Below, one piece after another: positions 10,701-18,585 of a DNA stretch of 64,000 nt; position 1 is the first letter of the stretch, and each line of letters begins with the position of its first letter. The notes beneath the pieces were generated by a model. It saw only the letters and a list, made by a program, of their open reading frames with translations. It was not told the origin of the DNA and made no database searches. Both the position numbers and the translations under genes were made by a program. This DNA is from Paradesertivirga sp966210515 (GTDB lineage: Bacteria > Bacteroidota > Bacteroidia > Sphingobacteriales > Sphingobacteriaceae): the NCBI GenBank assembly GCA_966210515.1, contig CBIHLM010000013.1, positions 1-64,000 on the forward strand. Direction: 5' to 3'.

Positions 10701-10997
10701 GAGTTAAATCCAGGCGGAAGATATCCAAATCCTCATAACGAAGATATCAGCTTGAATCCCACTTCAGAATTCTGGAGAGTAAGCTCATTTAGAATGAGAA
10801 TGAGAAACTTTAATTTGAATTATAGCTTACCTAAAAAGATCTCAGATAAGTTGCATGTCAATAACGCACGTCTTGTGTTTACAGGTGTTAATCCTATTAA
10901 TTTTTATAATCCTTTTGATTATAAAGATTCTGAAGGTAGCTGGGATGCATTCCCTGCTTTGAGAACATTCTCTTTAGGTATTAATCTTTCACTATAG
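7740..10997 (+). CDS. SusC-type TonB-dependent outer-membrane transporter (second)
   Basis: This 1085-residue SusC/RagA porin has a signal peptide ending near residue 34 and a carboxypeptidase-regulatory-like domain at about 57-128. The TonB-box region (ETVIVTGYGG) is at 133-142. The plug (LYIIDDVIQV, ILKDAAAAIYGSRAANG) and the barrel follow, with the loop DGIVDENDQV near the end. The N-terminal 100 residues closely resemble those of the SusC at 451, while the barrel has diverged, as expected of paralogues importing different oligosaccharides. The gene is followed after 11 bp by its SusD. Its leader carries the element also found at 48-150. Confidence 0.95.
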   Translation: MKYNLQKQGSLNKCTKAAFIYLLVALTLVNVSYAGAGDGTSLTGSKRTTLNKRDNVTGTVTDTKGEPLPGVTVKIKGTSTATITDVNGVFRLNLPMGNETLVFSFIGFKTQEIPVKGQTSFTVKLAEDINSLETVIVTGYGGTTTKGASTGAIDVLDAKEIEDLPLGNLGAALASRILGLSVSGGTSRPGSTAQLTVRNPLTLSKDGSNSPLYIIDDVIQVDAQGVPDNTLFNNLDPSEVESISILKDAAAAIYGSRAANGAVIVQTKRGKIGKPRVSYSSSFAINDEAYRTKMLTGYEFGQYMNIRNGAYGSNRSTVDNVFTAEELEYFKANNTDWLDDAWTSASNMRHTFNVSGGADRSTYFANVSYYTQDGNLGSLDYNKWTFRAGADVNVLSNLKAGLQVSGTFDDLTKTFNKIGGEQEENDYRNLLRAPQYVPYYVDGKPVKLPGSDALSRYNYYAITDLNNLATGNDRTTTFNLYAEYELPFVKGLKARASYARNLGSSRGTQVGTRFDIYDFGTAHIINSDASSTVRNYENGNRLYFSNRHSLSYQANLSANYNRQFGQHNVSGFLTVERSEAESSQEDVWRFDPTLTTNGELNTAFGEYEGKSAGNESGTLGYVGRAHYDYANKYLADVVFRSDASTKFAPENYWGRFYSVGLGWVVSEESFFKVPAINFLKLRYSVGLLGRDDTKPWLWRQRYTYQQGKGAVFGGKDNESASIGMKMEASPNRDATWSDEFKQNLGLDARFLDSRLSTTIEAFYNKGTNMLIERTANVPVTVGGSVASVNFGAVDFFGYEIGLGWSDNLGKDFRYGIDTRFSWYDNKQHKGNFNDSDVNYPWMPQPGKSTDIGQWGYDYLGMFKSQEEIDSYVQQYNITEVHDVEADQLKPGMLYYRDVRGPLQADGSFAAPDGIVDENDQVLLAKKADNHYGFGITLRFGYKGFSFDSAIGGSFGGWSEIDARKPLHQNISRIYQSVPAYWNDIYDPELNPGGRYPNPHNEDISLNPTSEFWRVSSFRMRMRNFNLNYSLPKKISDKLHVNNARLVFTGVNPINFYNPFDYKDSEGSWDAFPALRTFSLGINLSL

Positions 10998-11008
10998 ATT
11001 TAGAAATT

Positions 11009-13012
11009 ATGAACAGAAATAAAATAATATGGTTCTTTGCCTCTCTTCTTATAGTTACGGCGAGCTGTAAGAAAGACTTCCTGGAAGAAAAGCGTGACTT
11101 AAATGGAGTCAACGAAGAAGTATTTAAAGATCCAATTCTTGCTCAGGCATACGTGGATTATATGTATTACTCATTTCAGCCAGGCGACAATGCTCAAGCA
11201 TTTACCTGGGAAATAGCAGTCAACGGCGATGCCTTCTCCAGAACAACGGAGGAATTTGCAGGCCAAACAGATTGGAATAGGCCATGGCCATCAATTAATT
11301 ATAATCAAAATCATGCTTTAAAGTATTTCGGAGAAAAACTGCCGACAGGAGGTCCTAAAAATAATCCCTATACCCGAATAAAGCAGATCAATATCTTCTT
11401 AGCTGAAATTGATAAATATGGTTTGTCAGAAAACCTACGAAAGGAACTTAAGGGGCAGATGCTTTTTTGGCGAGCTTTTCAATATTTTGATTTGGTAAGA
11501 TTATATGGAGGAGTTCCTATAATATTGGAGCCTCAAAATCCAATAGTGACGGATGGCGACGCGTCAATTGAAGTGCCACGAAGTAAATCTTCTGAAGTTA
11601 TAGATCAAGTAGTTACAGATTTGGATGCAGCCATGACATTACTTCCTCCTAAATGGGGAGCAAGTGAAGACTGGGGGAGGATTACAAGTGGAGCTGCTGC
11701 TGCCTTTAAGGGTAGAGTTCTTCTAACCTGGGCAAGTCCTCTGTTTAATCGTAACGACGATAAAACCCGCTGGCAAAGAGCTTATGATGCGAATCTTGCT
11801 GCAAAAACTTTGTTAGAGGCAAATGGATTCGGACTGTACAAGAAAGGAAGTTTAGCTGATGCTGCGGCATGGGAAAAAATGTGGTTTGAGGAGTATAACA
11901 ATCCTGAGGCTGTTTTAATAACCGGATTTAACAGTGTGATTTCTGATCAGGTGCAGAAAAATAATGGTTGGGAACAGGCTGCTCGTCCCAGGGAGATTAC
12001 AGGAGCCGGATCTTTATCACCTACTAAGCAGATTATGGACGCCTTCCCTATGAGGGATGGTAAAAAGAGGGAAAGCTCAACCTATACATACGATCCAAAC
12101 AAGTTTTATAAAAACAGAGATCCAAGATTTTATAAGACATTTTCCTACAATGGGGCACTTTGGCCGTATAATGAAAATAAGAATTACAGACTTTGGACTT
12201 ACAGCTGGTTTTCGTCAGCGAGTAAAACTACGCCCGATAAAACTACTGAAACTAAGGGAGCGAATAGTAGTGGAATTTACGTAAGAAAGGGTACCAATCC
12301 CGCGGCGAGTAACTCACGTGGAGACTTTGCCTATAGCGGCACAGACTTTATGGAATTACGATTCGCTGAAGTCGTTTTAAACTTGGCAGAATCAGCAATT
12401 GGTATAGATAAGCTTTCTGAAGGCTTAACTTTAATTACATCGATAAGAGAGCGTGCAGGAGTTCAGAACTTAGATGGTTCTTACGGATTAAGTGATGTTG
12501 TGACTCGGGATCAACACTTTGCTGCAGTACTTAACGAAAGAAAAATCGAGTTTGCATTTGAAGGAAAACGCTTCTGGGATATGCGTCGTTGGATGCTATT
12601 TGATGATGAGTTCGGTACCCTAACTCGTTTGGGAATGGATCCTCTGAATGAAACTCGAAGAACCGGAATCTGGATCTACGTGAAAAAAGCTGACGGAACA
12701 AGATATAATGGAACTCCTGATCCTATGATTAAAACAGGCACTGCTGCTCCGGTAATCGAGCGAGAGCCGGCTACTTTCCCGTCAGGCATTACAACATACG
12801 ACCAGTATTTAGACTATCTGTACGATAATCACTTTGTGGTTATTGAAAAAGATAACCTGGATCCAACCACCAATAACTGGAAGTTTACATGGTATAAAGA
12901 ATATTATTTCTTTGGTATACACAAAAGTATTTTGGATGTTTCACCGTACCTTGAACAAACTCAGGGCTGGAATAGTGTGAATGGTGCGGGTTCCTTCGAT
13001 CCATTGCAATAA
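11009..13012 (+). CDS. SusD/RagB family glycan-binding lipoprotein (second)
   Basis: This 667-residue surface lipoprotein is the partner of the preceding SusC. The lipobox is VTASC with the cysteine at residue 20, followed by KKDFLEE as in many SusD proteins. Family signatures are LFWRAFQYFDLVRLYGGVP, MELRFAEVVLNLAESA and EFAFEGKRFWDMRRW, and the C-terminus ends in the usual QGWN...FDPLQ. It presumably forms the lid on the transporter and captures an oligosaccharide. No third lipoprotein gene follows; a terminator lies 36 bp downstream. It is only distantly related to the SusD at 3675. Confidence 0.95.
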   Translation: MNRNKIIWFFASLLIVTASCKKDFLEEKRDLNGVNEEVFKDPILAQAYVDYMYYSFQPGDNAQAFTWEIAVNGDAFSRTTEEFAGQTDWNRPWPSINYNQNHALKYFGEKLPTGGPKNNPYTRIKQINIFLAEIDKYGLSENLRKELKGQMLFWRAFQYFDLVRLYGGVPIILEPQNPIVTDGDASIEVPRSKSSEVIDQVVTDLDAAMTLLPPKWGASEDWGRITSGAAAAFKGRVLLTWASPLFNRNDDKTRWQRAYDANLAAKTLLEANGFGLYKKGSLADAAAWEKMWFEEYNNPEAVLITGFNSVISDQVQKNNGWEQAARPREITGAGSLSPTKQIMDAFPMRDGKKRESSTYTYDPNKFYKNRDPRFYKTFSYNGALWPYNENKNYRLWTYSWFSSASKTTPDKTTETKGANSSGIYVRKGTNPAASNSRGDFAYSGTDFMELRFAEVVLNLAESAIGIDKLSEGLTLITSIRERAGVQNLDGSYGLSDVVTRDQHFAAVLNERKIEFAFEGKRFWDMRRWMLFDDEFGTLTRLGMDPLNETRRTGIWIYVKKADGTRYNGTPDPMIKTGTAAPVIEREPATFPSGITTYDQYLDYLYDNHFVVIEKDNLDPTTNNWKFTWYKEYYFFGIHKSILDVSPYLEQTQGWNSVNGAGSFDPLQ

Positions 13013-13047
13013 CAGATAGTACTGTAGACGAATTATTCGTAAAGTTT

Positions 13048-13086
13048 AAAAATCGGCACTTCTTTTCTGGAAGTGCCGATTTTTAT
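13048..13086 (+). terminator. Intrinsic terminator after the second SusCD unit
   Basis: The stem AATCGGCACTTC pairs with GAAGTGCCGATT (extended by A and T runs on each side) around a short loop, and the right arm runs into T-rich sequence. It lies 35 bp past the SusD stop. Confidence 0.85.
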
Positions 13087-13283
13087 TTATAGGCTTTTCT
13101 ACCGCAATTCCAGGGATAAATCCTATAAGCCTCTATTTTGCCTTCCATATAATCGAACGTCTGCTAAACATTTTGCGCGATTTGCCTCGGGGAATGTATA
13201 CGATTGGGTTTGACAGCAATTACTTCCTTATAATGGTTTTGATTTTGGTATTTGCGGAGATAATTATTATAGCTTTAGAGTAA
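13083..13283 (+). pseudogene. Possible remnant of a small membrane-protein gene
   Basis: An open frame without a suitable start codon ends at the stop 13281-13283. It reads IERLLNILRDLPRGMYTIG and then a hydrophobic stretch, FLIMVLILVFAEIIIIALE. The end resembles the last membrane helix of DUF2975-type proteins, but this is a weak resemblance. Because it begins inside a terminator and lacks a start, it is best treated as a gene remnant or a chance frame. Confidence 0.25.
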
Positions 13284-13365
13284 GAAACGATGCATTTACT
13301 GGTATCGTGTCGTGATTGACACAAGTACTTATATCAAAATGATGAAGGATACTAATTGAACTTTA

Positions 13366-13408
13366 TATACAAAAAAGACATCCTTTCAAAGGATGTCTTT
13401 TTTGTATA
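13366..13408. terminator. Bidirectional terminator-like palindrome
   Basis: A perfect 21-bp inverted repeat (13366-13386 and 13388-13408) surrounds a single central base. Runs of A on the left and T on the right let it work in both directions. It lies between the possible remnant ending at 13283 (+) and the small reading frame ending at 13430 (-), as expected between convergent genes. Confidence 0.75.
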
Positions 13409-13429
13409 ATATTATGATGAACTTAAGTT

Positions 13430-13588
13430 TCATAATGCCCTATAATCTTCATTTAGTCTATCTTCTGCGTCTGTAACATAATTGAGACATGAATCTTCCG
13501 TTTCGTCCCTTTGATAATATCCTATAAAACAAGGCAAAAATCCTATATTTAATAAGCCGCAATTATTTTCATATTTGATTGTAATCAT
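13430..13588 (-). CDS. Possible 52-residue small protein, unknown
   Basis: The minus strand has an ATG-started frame of 52 codons reading MITIKYENNCGLL at the start and EDRLNEDYRAL at the end. It contains a central Cys/aromatic segment (GFLPCFIGYYQRDE). I recognise no family. In its favour, it stops 22 bp before a strong two-way terminator. Against it, the frame overlaps the putative promoter of the next + strand operon (13519-13577). It may be a chance frame. Confidence 0.25.
   Translation of the reverse strand: MITIKYENNCGLLNIGFLPCFIGYYQRDETEDSCLNYVTDAEDRLNEDYRAL
13519..13577 (+). promoter_or_regulatory. Regulated promoter of the DUF3826/pectate lyase unit
   Basis: Exact half-sites ATCCTAT at 13519-13525 and 13540-13546 are 21 bp apart. 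The -7 box CATATTTG at 13570-13577 differs from TAnnTTTG in its first base. The second half-site ends 24 bp before the -7 box, as at the other promoters. Two terminators upstream mean the genes from 13686 need their own promoter. Confidence 0.5.
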
Positions 13589-13685
13589 TTAAGTGCCAAT
13601 AAATATCGGTTACGCCATGATTTTTCTAAAGAAGTTTAGCGCCAGGCTTAGTCGAATTTGTAACCAATAATAAACCCTTGTGATA

Positions 13686-14879
13686 ATGAAATATTATAAA
13701 CTGTTTGCGATTTCAACAATGTTCCTAGTTTTATCTGTAACACTGCTGCAGGCCCAGTCTTATAAAGATGTTGCTATCGAACGAGCAGACAAAATTGTTC
13801 CGGCACTGGGCATTGCTGATGCTAAGAAAGCCCTTCGGGTAAGAGATTACATCGCAGATCAATATATCAATCTAAACAAAATTCAAACAGAAAGAGATAA
13901 TAAGATAAAAGGTTTAGAGGGCGATGCCAATTCTAAAACTAAAATAGAAAGCTTTAAAAAGAAAGCAGATTCGGATATTCGTACACTACACATTGCCTAT
14001 CTTAAAAAGCTTTCAAAAGATCTGGATCCTGCGCACATAGAGAAAGTTAAAGATGGAATGACCTATAATGTGGTTCCGCTTACGTTCGCTAATTATTTAT
14101 TGCAGAATCCGTACCTCAGTACACAACAACAGGAAAAAATACTGGCTTTTCTGGTTGAGGCCAGGGAATTAGCCATGGATGGCGGCTCGTCGCACGAAAA
14201 GCACGCATGGTTTGGAAAATACAAGGGTAAGATTACGAACTTTCTTGCTGCTGAGGGATACGACATGAAGAAGGAAAGCGCAGATTGGGCCAAGAGGCGC
14301 GATACTGCCGCTCAAACTATAGCAATTACTCAAGCGGCCAATGTAGTTTCTGCGCTGAACTTAAATGATAAAGCAAAGAGGGAATCGGTTCGAAACCTTG
14401 TTGCGCATCAGTATCAGAAACTTGAAGAAATTCAAAATGCCAGGACTGCAAAATTAGCTGAAATAGATAATCAGCAGATAGCTAAAGAGGAAAAAGACAA
14501 AGCAATAACAGATGCATGGGCTGATGCAAAGCAAAGACTCGACAACCAACGTTCAATATACCTGGCCAAACTTTCAGAATACATCAGCAATGATCAAATT
14601 GAAGTTGTTAAAGATGAAATGACCACACATGGTCTTCAGAAAGAGTACACAAAATTTCAGGCTCTGCTGCCGAATATGACTGAAGTACAAAAGAAAAAGG
14701 TGTATGATTACTTAGTCGAAGCCAGGGAAAATGCGATGAATGTTTTAACCGGCAAAGATCGGAACCAATGGTTTGCGAAATATCGTGGCAGGGCTAATAA
14801 CTATCTTGCTAAAGAAGGTTATAACCTAAGAAAAGCCACCGAAGAATTAGAGAAACACACAACTAATAATATAAAATAA
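13686..14879 (+). CDS. Secreted protein with two tandem DUF3826 domains
   Basis: This 397-residue protein has a signal peptide (about 1-22, ending in LLQAQ). I chose ATG 13686 over the in-frame GTG at 13680 because it gives a normal signal peptide. Two homologous halves follow, about 23-205 and 206-397. Each has a start like (A)NVV.ALN..D..K...VR, a middle of YL.KLS and V.D.MT, and an end of LVEAREnAM...WF.KY.G...NYLA.EGY. The family is a putative sugar-binding domain of Bacteroidota polysaccharide loci. A single-domain relative lies at 33340. It precedes a pectate lyase by 17 bp, so a role in pectin capture is plausible. No catalytic residues are known. Confidence 0.75.
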   Translation: MKYYKLFAISTMFLVLSVTLLQAQSYKDVAIERADKIVPALGIADAKKALRVRDYIADQYINLNKIQTERDNKIKGLEGDANSKTKIESFKKKADSDIRTLHIAYLKKLSKDLDPAHIEKVKDGMTYNVVPLTFANYLLQNPYLSTQQQEKILAFLVEARELAMDGGSSHEKHAWFGKYKGKITNFLAAEGYDMKKESADWAKRRDTAAQTIAITQAANVVSALNLNDKAKRESVRNLVAHQYQKLEEIQNARTAKLAEIDNQQIAKEEKDKAITDAWADAKQRLDNQRSIYLAKLSEYISNDQIEVVKDEMTTHGLQKEYTKFQALLPNMTEVQKKKVYDYLVEARENAMNVLTGKDRNQWFAKYRGRANNYLAKEGYNLRKATEELEKHTTNNIK

Positions 14880-14896
14880 GTTTAACCTTAAAAGAA

Positions 14897-16564
14897 ATGA
14901 TTCAGAGAATGAAGAATAATTTAAGACGGTTATTATTGCCTGTTTTGGTATTGGGTTTAATCCATACAGCATCGGCGCAATACCCAAGCATACCGGACGA
15001 GGTTTCGCGTGCAACCAAACAAATGATGGATGAAGCTTTTCGTCAATCGGAAATTGCATGGCAAAAGGCGCTTCCTATTATCGAGCAGGAAGCAAAAGCA
15101 GGAAAGCCTTATATTCCATGGGCGGGCAGACCGTACGATTTGCCTCAGGCTGATATTGTAGCGTTTCCAGGTGCAGAAGGTGGCGGTGCTTACTCTTTTG
15201 GAGGCCGTGGCGGAAAGGTGATAGTAGTTACCAGTCTTGCCGATAGCGGTCCCGGAACATTAAGGGAGGCCTGCGAGCAGGGTGGTGCACGTACGGTTGT
15301 TTTTAATGTTGCTGGTATCATTCGTATAAAAACTCCTTTAATTATCCGTGCTCCCTATATAACTATAGCCGGACAAACTGCTCCGGGCGATGGGGTATGT
15401 GTTGCGGGAGAATCAGTATGGATCAATACACATGATGTAATTATCCGTTATATGCGGTTCAGAAGAGGTGAAACTTTTGTTGGTCGTCGTGATGATGCCA
15501 TTGGAGGGAATCCGATCGGAAATATTATGATCGATCACGTTTCTGCAAGCTGGGGATTAGACGAGAATATGTCTATGTATCGCCACATGTACAACGACAG
15601 CACCGGTAAAGTTGAAGATAAACTGGGAACAGTAAATATCACTATCCAAAACTCGATTTTTTCTGAAGCATTGGATACCTGGAATCACGCATTCGGAAGT
15701 ACTCTTGGGGGAGAAAATGCCACCTTCATGCGTAATCTTTGGGCTGACAATGCTGCCCGTAATCCTTCTATCGGTTGGAACGGGATATTCAATTTTGCGA
15801 ATAATGTTGTATTTAACTGGGTGCATCGATCCACAGATGGTGGCGATTATACAGCCATGTACAATATCATCAATAATTACTATAAGCCAGGTCCACTAAC
15901 GCCTTTAGATCAGCCTATCAGTTATCGTATATTAAAACCAGAATCAGGGCGGAGCAAACTTCCTTATGTTGTGTTCGGAAGAGCTTATGTAGAGGGAAAT
16001 ATAGTTGAAGGTAATGATAAGGTTACTCAGGACAATTGGAATGGCGGAATTCAGGTTGAAGGTAAAGATGGCGAGTTAATGAGCTACGATAAGGCAAAGA
16101 CATACTTTGCGGCAATGAGGGTTAAAAAACCGATGCCTATGCCTCCGATAACTATACTTCCAACCCAGCAGGCTTACAACTTTGTGTTAAATAATGCAGG
16201 TGCTTCTTTACCAAAAAGGGATCCTGTTGATATCCGCATTGTAGAGCAGGTTAGAACCGGAAAGATCGATTACAAAAAGAATGTTAAGCTTCCTGAAACT
16301 GATTTCAAACACCGCAGGTTGCCCAAAGACTCCTATAAAGGTGGAATTATTACTGATATCAGCCAGGTTGGAGGATATCCGAAATATAAAGGTAAAGCGT
16401 ACAAAGATTCTGATAATGATGGTATGCCTGATGAGTGGGAATCTAAAAATGGCTTAAATTCGAATGATGCATCTGATGCCAGTGCGGATAAGAATAACGA
16501 TGGCTATACTAACATAGAAGATTTTCTGAATAGTGTAGTAGCTGTTGCTACAGTAAAGCCTTAA
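14897..16564 (+). CDS. Secreted pectate lyase, polysaccharide lyase family 1
   Basis: This 555-residue enzyme would cleave homogalacturonan by beta-elimination. The signal peptide ends near SAQ (residue 28). The PL1 parallel beta-helix begins at AFPGAEGGGAYSFGGRGG. It contains the hallmark ADSGPGTLREACEQGGARTV and the Ca-binding strand IDHVSASWGLDENMS, and the RNP of AARNPSIGW is a candidate for the catalytic-arginine region. The C-terminal 60 residues carry two acidic Ca-binding loops (DSDNDGMPDEWE and DKNNDGYTNIED) of thrombospondin-3/dockerin type. A terminator follows at 16593. A close paralogue lies at 16934. Confidence 0.92.
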   Translation: MIQRMKNNLRRLLLPVLVLGLIHTASAQYPSIPDEVSRATKQMMDEAFRQSEIAWQKALPIIEQEAKAGKPYIPWAGRPYDLPQADIVAFPGAEGGGAYSFGGRGGKVIVVTSLADSGPGTLREACEQGGARTVVFNVAGIIRIKTPLIIRAPYITIAGQTAPGDGVCVAGESVWINTHDVIIRYMRFRRGETFVGRRDDAIGGNPIGNIMIDHVSASWGLDENMSMYRHMYNDSTGKVEDKLGTVNITIQNSIFSEALDTWNHAFGSTLGGENATFMRNLWADNAARNPSIGWNGIFNFANNVVFNWVHRSTDGGDYTAMYNIINNYYKPGPLTPLDQPISYRILKPESGRSKLPYVVFGRAYVEGNIVEGNDKVTQDNWNGGIQVEGKDGELMSYDKAKTYFAAMRVKKPMPMPPITILPTQQAYNFVLNNAGASLPKRDPVDIRIVEQVRTGKIDYKKNVKLPETDFKHRRLPKDSYKGGIITDISQVGGYPKYKGKAYKDSDNDGMPDEWESKNGLNSNDASDASADKNNDGYTNIEDFLNSVVAVATVKP

Positions 16565-16592
16565 AAATTTTGATTGGTTAGTAGGTAAATTA

Positions 16593-16619
16593 GGGAGTAT
16601 GGCTACTCCCTTTTTTTTC
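16593..16619 (+). terminator. Intrinsic terminator after the first pectate lyase
   Basis: The stem GGGAGTA/TACTCCC has a 4-base loop and is followed by eight T residues. It separates the first pectate lyase from the second, which has its own promoter. Confidence 0.85.
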
Positions 16620-16757
16620 TTTCAAATCCATTTTCTACTAATGTTAGATTAATCCTGTTGGGCAGTTAAATCCTGGCTATTGCCTCGATTATAAGGTGCT
16701 GGTGTTTTTTGATTTTGACTTTTCAATTTTAACCTATCAGTAGTGCGTGTAGATAAT

Positions 16758-16815
16758 ATACTATAATAGCTGGAGAAAATAATACAGGATATTGAGCACT
16801 ATAAGCCTATTTTTG
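16758..16815 (+). promoter_or_regulatory. Regulated promoter of the long operon from 16934
   Basis: Half-sites ATACTAT (16758-16764) and ATAATAC (16779-16785) are 21 bp apart, and the -7 box TATTTTTG lies at 16808-16815. The gap from half-site to -7 is 1 bp shorter than at the other four promoters. It lies between the terminator at 16593 and the gene at 16934. It is the only clear promoter before the run that ends at 45232. Confidence 0.5.
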
Positions 16816-16933
16816 TATTAGTTTATATCTTCTAATCATAATTATAGCCAAGGATAATACATTGCTTTAAACCATTGCTTTGCGGCTGAGCCGGATTGTT
16901 CTTTCAATTTTTTAAAAAAAAGAGACGAATTTT

Positions 16934-18577
16934 ATGATAGATATCTTATATAAAACCCGGATAAGCTTTGCTGTTTTATTCACTTTTTGTTTTGCAGCCT
17001 CGGCTCAATATCCTACTATTCCGCCTGCTTTGGAAAAGGAAGGTGAGGTAGCTTTAAACCAAGTAAAAAACTTGTCGGATCTTGCCTGGCAAAAAGCCTT
17101 GCCTCGAATTGAGGCGGATGCAAAAAATGGCAAACCATTTATTCCCTGGGCGGCCAAACCATCAGATCTTCCCCAATCACCTGTTCTGGCATTTCCGGGA
17201 GCTGAAGGTGGAGGTGCTTATTCCTTCGGCGGGCGCGGTGGAAAAGTGTATGTGGTAAAAAATTTAAACGATAGCGGCCCGGGTAGCTTACGCGAAGCTT
17301 GCGAACAGGGTGGTGCCAGAATCGTAGTGTTTAATGTTGCCGGCATTATCAGATTAAAATCTCCAATCTCCATCCGTGCGCCATATATTACCATTGCGGG
17401 TCAGTCTGCCCCCGGAGACGGAGTTTGTATTGCCGGCGAATCGATCTGGATTGATACTCATGATGTAGTGATTCGTTATATGCGATTCCGGAGAGGTGAA
17501 ACAGGCGTCCTTCGCAGAGATGATGCAATAGGCGGAAACGGCGTGGGGAATATTATCATAGATCACGTTTCTGCAAGCTGGGGACTGGATGAAAACATGT
17601 CTATGTATCGCCATGTGTACCATACTGAAGATGGAAAAGCAGTAAAGCTCCCGACGGTAAATGTCACGATTCAAAATTCAATATTTTCTGAAGCTTTAGA
17701 TACTTATAACCATTCGTTTGGCAGTACCATTGGTGGCTTGAATAGCACATTCATGCGTAACCTTTGGGCAAATAATATCAGCCGGAATCCTTCAATTGGG
17801 ATGTACGGTGATTTCGGCTTCGTGAATAACGTGGTTTTCAACTGGTGGAATCGTTCTGCTGATGGAGGCGATAATAATTCATTATACAACTTTATCAATA
17901 ACTATTATAAACCGGGACCTATTACTCCAACAGACAAACCAATCGGTCATCGTATCTTAAAGCCAGAGTCGGGTCGCTCTGCTGATAAGAGAACCCTTTA
18001 TGGTAAGGTTTATGTGAATGGTAATATCGTAGAAGGTAACGAACGTGTAACTAAAAATAACTGGGACGGCGGAATTCAGATTGAGGATATGCCAAATGCC
18101 GGACGTTATACTGATAGCATTCGTGTAAATCAACCTTTGCCAATGGCGAAAGTAACTACAGTTTCTGCGACAGAAGCATATGAATACGTGCTCAAAAACG
18201 TTGGTGCAAGTTTGCCGAAAAGAGATCCTGTTGATACCCGTATTGTAGAAACAGTAAAAACGGGTAAGATTTTTTATAAAGAGAATGGCAAAACAGGCGT
18301 TGGAAAAGAATTTATAAAACGCCGTTTACCAGAAGATTCTTACAAGCAAGGAATAATAAGCGATATCAGTCAGGTTGGTGGATATCCCGAATACAAAGGC
18401 ACACCTTACAAAGATTCTGATAACGATGGAATGCCGGATGCATGGGAAGCAAAAAATGGATTAAATCCTAAAAATGCGACAGACGCTAGCATGGATCGCA
18501 ATAAAGATGGTTATAGTAACATCGAAGAATATTTAAATAGTTTAGTTCCATTACATGCGGTAAAACCAGGTAATTGA
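16934..18577 (+). CDS. Secreted pectate lyase, polysaccharide lyase family 1 (second)
   Basis: This 547-residue paralogue of the lyase at 14897 keeps the same plan. A signal peptide ends at SAQ, an N-terminal helical segment contains LAWQKALPRIEADAKNGKPF, and then comes the PL1 beta-helix. The helix carries ADSGPG-like NDSGPGSLREACEQGGARI, IDHVSASWGLDENMS and SRNPSIGM, and the C-terminal Ca-binding loops are DSDNDGMPDAWE and DRNKDGYSNIEE. The middle inserts differ from the first copy, so the two may prefer different ends or methylation states. It opens the long operon, and the next gene begins 8 bp after its stop. Confidence 0.92.
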   Translation: MIDILYKTRISFAVLFTFCFAASAQYPTIPPALEKEGEVALNQVKNLSDLAWQKALPRIEADAKNGKPFIPWAAKPSDLPQSPVLAFPGAEGGGAYSFGGRGGKVYVVKNLNDSGPGSLREACEQGGARIVVFNVAGIIRLKSPISIRAPYITIAGQSAPGDGVCIAGESIWIDTHDVVIRYMRFRRGETGVLRRDDAIGGNGVGNIIIDHVSASWGLDENMSMYRHVYHTEDGKAVKLPTVNVTIQNSIFSEALDTYNHSFGSTIGGLNSTFMRNLWANNISRNPSIGMYGDFGFVNNVVFNWWNRSADGGDNNSLYNFINNYYKPGPITPTDKPIGHRILKPESGRSADKRTLYGKVYVNGNIVEGNERVTKNNWDGGIQIEDMPNAGRYTDSIRVNQPLPMAKVTTVSATEAYEYVLKNVGASLPKRDPVDTRIVETVKTGKIFYKENGKTGVGKEFIKRRLPEDSYKQGIISDISQVGGYPEYKGTPYKDSDNDGMPDAWEAKNGLNPKNATDASMDRNKDGYSNIEEYLNSLVPLHAVKPGN

Positions 18578-18585
18578 TTTTGCGA

